Origin: PVC group bacterium
Lineage (GTDB): Bacteria > Verrucomicrobiota > Kiritimatiellia > SS1-B-03-39 > UBA6053
Assembly (NCBI GenBank): GCA_003565035.1
Contig: PXDP01000100.1
Location: forward strand, 1-11,484
Length of the DNA stretch: 11,484 bases
Direction: 5' to 3'
Part shown: one piece after another, positions 6,483 to 11,484 of the stretch
Layout of the letters: every line of letters starts with the position of its first letter
How positions within the stretch are numbered: position 1 is the stretch's first letter
Made by a program: the position numbers and the translations under genes
Notes under the pieces: generated by a model
Databases searched by the model: none
Told to the model about the DNA's origin: nothing
What the model saw: only the letters and a program-made list of their open reading frames with translations

Positions 6483-6486
6483 GGAG
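6483..6486 (+). promoter_or_regulatory. Ribosome binding site of the double-propeller gene
   Basis: GGAG lies seven bases before the ATG at 6494, inside the 24-bp gap after the VCBS gene stop. It supports that start, which is also the one that keeps the two N-terminal membrane segments. Confidence 0.6.
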
Positions 6487-6493
6487 ACCCACC

Positions 6494-9058
6494 ATGCTTG
6501 ACGGACTTTTCTTTCATCCCACCGGGGTGATCCCCGTGCTCATCAACCCGATTGCCGTGCTGCTTGCAGTGCTGCCGGGGATGTTCATGGCGCTCATTTC
6601 CCTCTTCAAACCCAAATCCATCAAAACCGGCATCATCATGCTCTGGCGGATGAAAGTCCAGGTCGTCCTCATCGCCCTGGTGGGATACGGCCTGCATTTC
6701 GGTTTCCGCACGGTGTTTCCCAAAACCACCGCAACCGCCGCCGCCGCAGAAACGGCGGTCAGCGACTGGCCGCATTTCCGGGGCGACGCCCTGCGGCGCG
6801 GCTGGATTGAGGACGGCACCTCCGATCCGGTCACCGGCGGGGTGAACTGGTCCTTCCGTGAAGGCAATCAGGTCTTTGTGGCCTCCCCCACCCTCGTGGG
6901 CAACCGCATCTACATTCCCTCCGTCACCATCGGCGCATTTGGCGGGCTCAGCGGCTCCATTTACGCCCTGGATGCCGATACCGGAGCCCTGATCTGGCGG
7001 GTAACCCCGCCCAACTATGACGGGTCCTTCTCCTCCGCCACCGTCAAAGGGAACTATCTGCTGGTGGGCGAAGGCCTCCATATCACCAAAGACGCCCGCA
7101 TGATCTGCATCGACATTTCCGACGAGTCCAATCCGGAAATTTTGTGGATGTTCGAAACCCAAGACCACATTGAAGGCACCCCCAGCATCGATGATGGCCG
7201 CGTGTTCTTCACCAACGGAAATTCAGGAATCTTTGGTCTCGATCTCTACACCGGCGAAAAACTCTGGCATCTCCCCGGCGAGGACTTCAATGACGCGGAA
7301 ACCGCCATTCTCGCCCACGAAGGCAAGGTCTACATCGGACTCGGCTTCGGACGCAATGGCCAGGCCATCGTTCAGGTTGACGCCGCCACCGGCGAAGTGC
7401 TCCACCGCATCGAAACCCCCTATCCGGTCTTCGGCCCGCCCGCCATACACAACGGGGTCGTCTACTTCGGTATGGGCAACGGAGATTTTGTCTTCCCCGC
7501 CGAACAGCGCGTGGACTACGTGCTCGATATACTCCGAAGTCAGGGCCTCAGCGAAGAGGAACTCGCCGCCCGCCGCCCCGGCCTCGCCCCCGGCGGTGCC
7601 GTCTGGGCCCTGGACATCGAAACCATGGAGGTCCTCTGGGTCTACGACACCGACCGCACCATTCTCTCCGCCGTCTCCATCACCGAAAACGGTCTCTACT
7701 TCGCCTCCCGCACCGGCGGGGTCTATCACCTCGACTTCGACGGCAGCCTTATCGCCTACTGGAACTCCGGCGAGCCGGTCGTCTCCTCCATGAGTGTCAC
7801 CAGCGACCACGTTTATCTCATGACCTCCAGCGGCATGTTTTTTGTGCTCGATGCCGACAGCCTGCAGCCCGTCTGGGACTTGCGCGTCAGCTCCGGTACC
7901 ATGAACTTCAGCTCCCCGGCCGTCGGCCGCGGAAAAATTTTCGTCGGCACCGAAGCCGCCGGGCTGCTGTCGATCGGCGAACCGGACGATGCCTCCCGGC
8001 TGGCCCTTTGGAACCGTGACGGCGGTCCGCGCCGTGCCGGACGCGCCGATGATTCACCGCTGCCCGCTTTTGGCGCCTTCGAATCCAATTTTCCCGAAGA
8101 CGCCATGGGCGATGCCGGTGAAACGCTGGTCCGCCATGCGCCCATCGCCATCGAGGGCACGGTCGTCCGTATTCTCAACCTTCCTGAACCGGCCATCGAT
8201 GTCATCGAACCCGACCACACCTGGCGGCGGGTCCTTCCCGCGCCCGTCGAGGCGGTCGCCGTGCGGGGCAATGTGCTCGCCGTTCATCTCCGGGGCGAAT
8301 CCGACACCCTGGAGCTGATGACCCTCAGCGACGGTGCCGTCATTGGCGCCCTGCCCCTGCCCGAAGATACGGAATCCTTTCTCACCGCCACCGAAGACGG
8401 CTTTCTGGTGCGTCTTGATCCCGAAAGTCTTTCCTTGATCAATGCGGAAGGCGAGATCATCGAAAACCTCTCCGTGCCCGGCATCAGTCACGCCCCGGTC
8501 CTCAACGTCAACTCTCTCATTGTTCTGCGCAACGAAGGACGGCAAATCAGCGTGATCGACCGGCCCACCGGCAAGGCCCTCTGGACCCGAACCCTCCCGG
8601 ACACCGCCACCGCCCCGCCGGTTCAGGAAGGACAGCGGATTCTCATCCCCACCCGGGCCGGCCTGCATATGCTGCACCTCGCCACCGGCGAAACGCCGGA
8701 AGCCTGGCAGGGCCCGGAAGATCCCCTCAGCGATTCCCTTGTCCTCGACCGCACGCTGCTCTCCGTAGTCACGGAAGCGGGCGAAATCCTTCTGCTCGAC
8801 CGCAGCTCCGGCCGCGAACTCGCCCGACACCCCGGAGCCCTTCCCGGATTCCGCCCCATCTTCCAGCGTGACCGCCTGCTTTGGACGGGTCCGGAGGCCA
8901 TCCGCACCCTGTCCCTGGCCACCCCCGCCGCTGATCCAATGGATTGGGTGGATTATTCCTGGATCGGCACCCCCACCACCGCCCCGCTGGCCCACCGGTC
9001 CCAGCTCACCCTCGGCCTCACCGACTGGGGCCTGGTCACGTTTGGAGAGGAACGCTAA
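6494..9058 (+). CDS. Membrane-anchored double PQQ-like beta-propeller protein
   Basis: This 854-aa protein has two hydrophobic segments at about residues 11-38 and 54-75, joined by the basic loop K-P-K-S-I-K. By the positive-inside rule the loop is cytoplasmic and the long C-terminal part is outside the inner membrane. The body opens with W-P-H-F-R-G-D at 92-98, the usual start of PQQ_2-type propellers. Blade ends of the form A-L-D-x-x-T-G-x-x-x-W occur at 158-168, 248-258 and 372-382, with degenerate ones at 205-219, 294-304 and 451-461. A helical insert (about 334-365) interrupts one blade. A second start-like segment, W-N-R-D-G-G-P-R-R-A-G at 506-516, opens a more degenerate second propeller to the end, with I-D-R-P-T-G-K-A-L-W and L-D-R-S-S-G-R-E-L-A as recognisable blades. 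I see nothing that shows PQQ itself is bound; BamB-like scaffolding or substrate binding is as likely as a quinoprotein enzyme. It lies between the VCBS gene and the PEP-utilising enzyme gene. Confidence 0.88.
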   Translation: MLDGLFFHPTGVIPVLINPIAVLLAVLPGMFMALISLFKPKSIKTGIIMLWRMKVQVVLIALVGYGLHFGFRTVFPKTTATAAAAETAVSDWPHFRGDALRRGWIEDGTSDPVTGGVNWSFREGNQVFVASPTLVGNRIYIPSVTIGAFGGLSGSIYALDADTGALIWRVTPPNYDGSFSSATVKGNYLLVGEGLHITKDARMICIDISDESNPEILWMFETQDHIEGTPSIDDGRVFFTNGNSGIFGLDLYTGEKLWHLPGEDFNDAETAILAHEGKVYIGLGFGRNGQAIVQVDAATGEVLHRIETPYPVFGPPAIHNGVVYFGMGNGDFVFPAEQRVDYVLDILRSQGLSEEELAARRPGLAPGGAVWALDIETMEVLWVYDTDRTILSAVSITENGLYFASRTGGVYHLDFDGSLIAYWNSGEPVVSSMSVTSDHVYLMTSSGMFFVLDADSLQPVWDLRVSSGTMNFSSPAVGRGKIFVGTEAAGLLSIGEPDDASRLALWNRDGGPRRAGRADDSPLPAFGAFESNFPEDAMGDAGETLVRHAPIAIEGTVVRILNLPEPAIDVIEPDHTWRRVLPAPVEAVAVRGNVLAVHLRGESDTLELMTLSDGAVIGALPLPEDTESFLTATEDGFLVRLDPESLSLINAEGEIIENLSVPGISHAPVLNVNSLIVLRNEGRQISVIDRPTGKALWTRTLPDTATAPPVQEGQRILIPTRAGLHMLHLATGETPEAWQGPEDPLSDSLVLDRTLLSVVTEAGEILLLDRSSGRELARHPGALPGFRPIFQRDRLLWTGPEAIRTLSLATPAADPMDWVDYSWIGTPTTAPLAHRSQLTLGLTDWGLVTFGEER
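9044..9050 (+). promoter_or_regulatory. Ribosome binding site of the PEP-utilising enzyme gene
   Basis: GGAGAGG at 9044-9050 ends nine bases before the ATG at 9060 and lies inside the last codons of the propeller gene. It supports translation directly after the preceding stop. Confidence 0.65.
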
Positions 9059-9059
9059 C

Positions 9060-11484
9060 ATGAGTAAACCCTGGATTTTCCCGTTTCACCGTCCGCCCGC
9101 CGGCGACACCGCCTCCCGGAAAAAACTCCTCGGCGGCAAAGGCGCCGGCCTCAGCAACATGCTTTCCGCCGGTTTTACCGTCCCCCCCGGCTTCACCCTC
9201 TCCACCGAATGCTGCCGGCACTGGTACGAAAATGACCAAAAATGGCCCGAAGGTCTCGAAGAGGAACTCCAAAGAGCCCTCAAAGAACTCGAGCAAACCA
9301 CCGGACGCACCTTCGGGCGCGGCCGGCAGCCCCTGCTCGTCTCCGTGCGCAGCGGTGCCGCGGTCTCCATGCCCGGCATGATGGACACCCTCCTGAATTG
9401 CGGCCTCCATCCCGGCCTCGCCGAGGAACTGGCCGACCCCGGAGATTTTTGGAAACGCTACGCCGAATTCATCCTCGCCTTCGCCGACACCGTTCACGGC
9501 ATTCCCGAACATAAATGGCCCGAAGCTGACGGTGATCCCGAAGCTGTGGGTCGCGCACGCCTCGAACACTTCGAAACCCTCACCGGCACCGCCTTCCCCA
9601 CCGACCCCATGGACGCGCTGCGTGCCTGCATCAACGCCGTCTTCGCAAGTTGGAACAGTGAGCGCGCCCGGGCCTATCGTACCCATCACGGTCTCACCAC
9701 CCTCGTCGGCACCGCCGTCAACGTCCAAGTCATGTGGCCCTCGCAGGTCTCCGGCATTGCCTTCACCCAGGATCCCAACGACGTGCACGCCGAACGCCTG
9801 GTCATCGAGGCCGCCTTCGGCCTCGGCGAAGCCGTGGTCTCCGGCGAAGTTACTCCTGACCTCTTTCATCTTGACCGCGGGACCCGGGACATCACCCGCA
9901 GCGACATCGGCCACAAACGCGATGTCTGCCCCGCCCTCGGCAATCCGCCCGTGACCGATCCCACCGCCCCCAGCCTCAGTCCCGAACAGCTCGCCGAACT
10001 GGCCGACATCTGTCTGCGCCTGGAAAAATGGACCGGCTATCCCCTCGACATCGAATGGGGACTGGTCAACGGCGAATTCGCCCTGCTGCAGTCCCGCCCC
10101 ATTCAGGGCCTGGAGGCCGCCAAACAGGTGGAGCCTCTCCGCCAGGCGGAAATCAAACGCCTGCGCGAACTCGCGGGCAAAACCCGCCGCATCTGGGTCA
10201 CCCACAATCTCGACGAAACCCTGCGCTTCCCCACCCCGCTCACCTGGGATGTGGTCTCGCACTTTATGTCCGGAGCCGGTGGCTTCGGACTCCTCTACCA
10301 GAAACTCGGCTACCGCCCCTCCGCCGAAGTCTGTACCCGCGGCTTTCTCGAACGCGTCGGCGGGCGCATCTACGCCGATCCCGAACGCCTCTCGGGGCTG
10401 TTTTTCGACGGACTCCCCATGCGCTACGATCTCGACGCCGTCCTTCAAGACCGCACGGTCATGGATTCCGCACCCGGCGTCTTTGATCCCGCCAATTCCG
10501 ACGAACGCTTCCTCACCACCCTGCCCCGCAACCTCGCGGCCCTGCGGCGCACCGCGAAATCCATGAAGCACGGCCGGCAAACCGCCCACGCCTGGTATCA
10601 TCAGAACGTGCTGCCCGACTTCGTCCGCTGGGTGGAAACCAGCCGGGCCAAAGATCTTCATGCCCTCAGCGACGGCGAACTGCTCGAAGAACTCGAGACC
10701 CGCCGCATCCGCGTCCTCAACCAGTTCGCGCCCGAATCCCTCATGCCCGGCTTTTTCGGCGGGGCCGCATATGGGGCCGTCCTCCAGCGCCTCACCAGCC
10801 TCATGGGCCCCGAAGAAGGCGGTAACCTCACCCGGATTCTCACCAGCGGACTCGACAACGACACCACCATCGAACAGGATCAGCTCCTCCATGATGTCGC
10901 CGAAGGCCATGCAGCCAAAGAGGATTTCATCCGCAAATATGGCCACCGCTGTGTCGGCGAAATGGAACTCGCCAAACCGCGCTGGCGGGAGGATTCCACC
11001 TACATCGACCAAAGCATCGCCCGCATCCGCGGCGCTAAAGGCGACACCCCCGAGGTCATTCACAACCGCCAGCGCGAACGCCGGGTGGAAGCCCAGCTCG
11101 CCCTTCCGGAAACCCTCAAACACTGGGGAGGGCTTAGTTTTCTCGACTCCATCCAGGCCGATCTGCACGATGCCCAGACCCTGCTCCCCTGCCGCGAAAG
11201 CGGGAAACACGCCCTCATGATGGGCTACGCACTCCTCCGCGACGTGCTCGAAATCTTTGCCCGCCGCTGGGAACTCGGCGGCGACATCTACTACCTCACC
11301 CTCTGCGAACTCCCCCGCTTTCAGGCCGATCAAAACGACATGCTCAAACGCATTCACGACCGCAAGGTCGAACGCCAGGCCTGCCAGCGGCTGGACATGC
11401 CGGAAATCATCGACTCCGCCGATCTGGACAGCCTCGGTCTGGAACCCGACTACGGCGACGACGAAGCGGTCCTCCCCGCCACCG
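9060..11484 (+). CDS. PEP/pyruvate-binding (PPDK/PEP synthase-like) phosphotransferase, 3' end cut off by window
   Basis: The reading frame is open from the ATG at 9060, one base after the propeller stop, to the edge: 808 codons without a stop. The N-terminal ATP-grasp domain has G-G-K-G-A-G-L-S-N-M at 25-34 and V-R-S-G-A-A-V-S-M-P-G-M-M-D-T at 96-110, the latter typical of pyruvate phosphate dikinase. Further on the signatures are those of PEP synthase and rifampin phosphotransferase: V-S-G-I-A-F-T-Q-D-P near 231-240, E-A-A-F-G-L-G-E-A-V-V-S-G at 250-262, D-I-E-W-G at 330-334 and Q-S-R-P at 344-347. After it comes a linker or substrate region with T-P-L-T-W at 392-396, as in rifampin phosphotransferases. 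The phosphohistidine swivelling domain is not reached and should lie just past the edge. The family moves phosphate from ATP through a histidine to pyruvate or, in the three-domain antibiotic kinases, to a small molecule, so a modifying role on an unknown acceptor is plausible. No signal peptide; cytoplasmic. Confidence 0.9.
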   Translation, partial: MSKPWIFPFHRPPAGDTASRKKLLGGKGAGLSNMLSAGFTVPPGFTLSTECCRHWYENDQKWPEGLEEELQRALKELEQTTGRTFGRGRQPLLVSVRSGAAVSMPGMMDTLLNCGLHPGLAEELADPGDFWKRYAEFILAFADTVHGIPEHKWPEADGDPEAVGRARLEHFETLTGTAFPTDPMDALRACINAVFASWNSERARAYRTHHGLTTLVGTAVNVQVMWPSQVSGIAFTQDPNDVHAERLVIEAAFGLGEAVVSGEVTPDLFHLDRGTRDITRSDIGHKRDVCPALGNPPVTDPTAPSLSPEQLAELADICLRLEKWTGYPLDIEWGLVNGEFALLQSRPIQGLEAAKQVEPLRQAEIKRLRELAGKTRRIWVTHNLDETLRFPTPLTWDVVSHFMSGAGGFGLLYQKLGYRPSAEVCTRGFLERVGGRIYADPERLSGLFFDGLPMRYDLDAVLQDRTVMDSAPGVFDPANSDERFLTTLPRNLAALRRTAKSMKHGRQTAHAWYHQNVLPDFVRWVETSRAKDLHALSDGELLEELETRRIRVLNQFAPESLMPGFFGGAAYGAVLQRLTSLMGPEEGGNLTRILTSGLDNDTTIEQDQLLHDVAEGHAAKEDFIRKYGHRCVGEMELAKPRWREDSTYIDQSIARIRGAKGDTPEVIHNRQRERRVEAQLALPETLKHWGGLSFLDSIQADLHDAQTLLPCRESGKHALMMGYALLRDVLEIFARRWELGGDIYYLTLCELPRFQADQNDMLKRIHDRKVERQACQRLDMPEIIDSADLDSLGLEPDYGDDEAVLPAT

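Larger units (their letters stand above)
3618..11484 (+). other. Four-gene operon: phosphoesterase, VCBS protein, double propeller, PEP-utilising enzyme
   Basis: Four same-strand genes are separated by 2, 24 and 1 bp with no room for internal promoters or terminators, so they are very probably co-transcribed. They share a strong preference for C-ending codons. By predicted location they split in two: the first and last products look cytoplasmic, while the middle two have a signal peptide or membrane anchor with beta-propeller-type repeats. The operon continues past the right edge, since the last gene is not finished. Joint function is inference only. Confidence 0.8.

Noticed and set aside
4805..7168. 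787-codon open frame on the minus strand, across the VCBS and propeller genes
   Set aside because: It runs antisense to two clear genes, crosses their boundary, and is rich in Gly, Glu and Val without motifs. It results from the C-ending codon bias of the sense genes, which rarely use TTA, CTA or TCA.
6494..9058. Reading the propeller protein as a PQQ-dependent dehydrogenase
   Set aside because: The repeats show the fold only; I see no disulphide-pair, metal-ligand or catalytic Asp signature of quinoprotein dehydrogenases.
9036..11357. 773-codon open frame on the minus strand under the PEP-utilising enzyme
   Set aside because: Same codon-bias artefact; the plus-strand frame carries all recognisable family motifs.

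Overview
The window reads as a chromosomal piece of a GC-rich, Gram-negative-type bacterium. Secreted VCBS/FG-GAP proteins, PQQ-like propeller proteins opening with a W-P-H-F-R-G-D motif and a DUF1703-type AAA-ATPase are typical of the PVC group (Kiritimatiellota, Verrucomicrobiota, Lentisphaerota). That placement is inferred from gene content and style, not from a marker gene. There are no rRNA, tRNA, CRISPR or recognisable insertion-sequence genes.

Layout. Positions 1-336 are non-coding and hold two small repeat-like structures: a 9-bp direct repeat with a palindrome (77-102) and a run of three back-to-back inverted repeats (145-226). Positions 337-1890 (+) encode a complete AAA-ATPase_like/PDDEXK_9 protein whose nuclease-motif glutamate appears to be replaced by valine. 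A 104-bp convergent gap with two competing inverted repeats follows. Positions 1995-3365 (-) encode a flavin amine oxidase with a signal-like N-terminus. The 252-bp divergent gap (3366-3617) holds a probable amine oxidase promoter, a bulged hairpin framed by 9-bp direct repeats, a coding-like minus-strand remnant and a candidate promoter very close to the next start codon.

Positions 3618 to the right edge form a tight same-strand series with gaps of 2, 24 and 1 bp, almost certainly one operon. Its genes encode a calcineurin-like metallophosphoesterase (D-x-Q instead of D-x-H in motif I), a signal-peptide VCBS-repeat protein, a membrane-anchored protein with two PQQ-like beta-propellers, and a large PEP/pyruvate-binding phosphotransferase cut off by the window end. 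The last protein combines a PPDK-like N-terminal signature with PEP synthase/rifampin-phosphotransferase-like middle and linker signatures.

The operon joins two probably cytoplasmic phosphoryl-transfer or phosphatase enzymes to two exported propeller proteins. No pathway known to me explains this combination, so it is the best candidate here for an undescribed system; its substrate cannot be read from the sequence. The operon strongly prefers C-ending codons and is visibly more GC-rich than the AAA-ATPase gene and the intergenic regions, which fits a resident operon next to a more mobile accessory gene.
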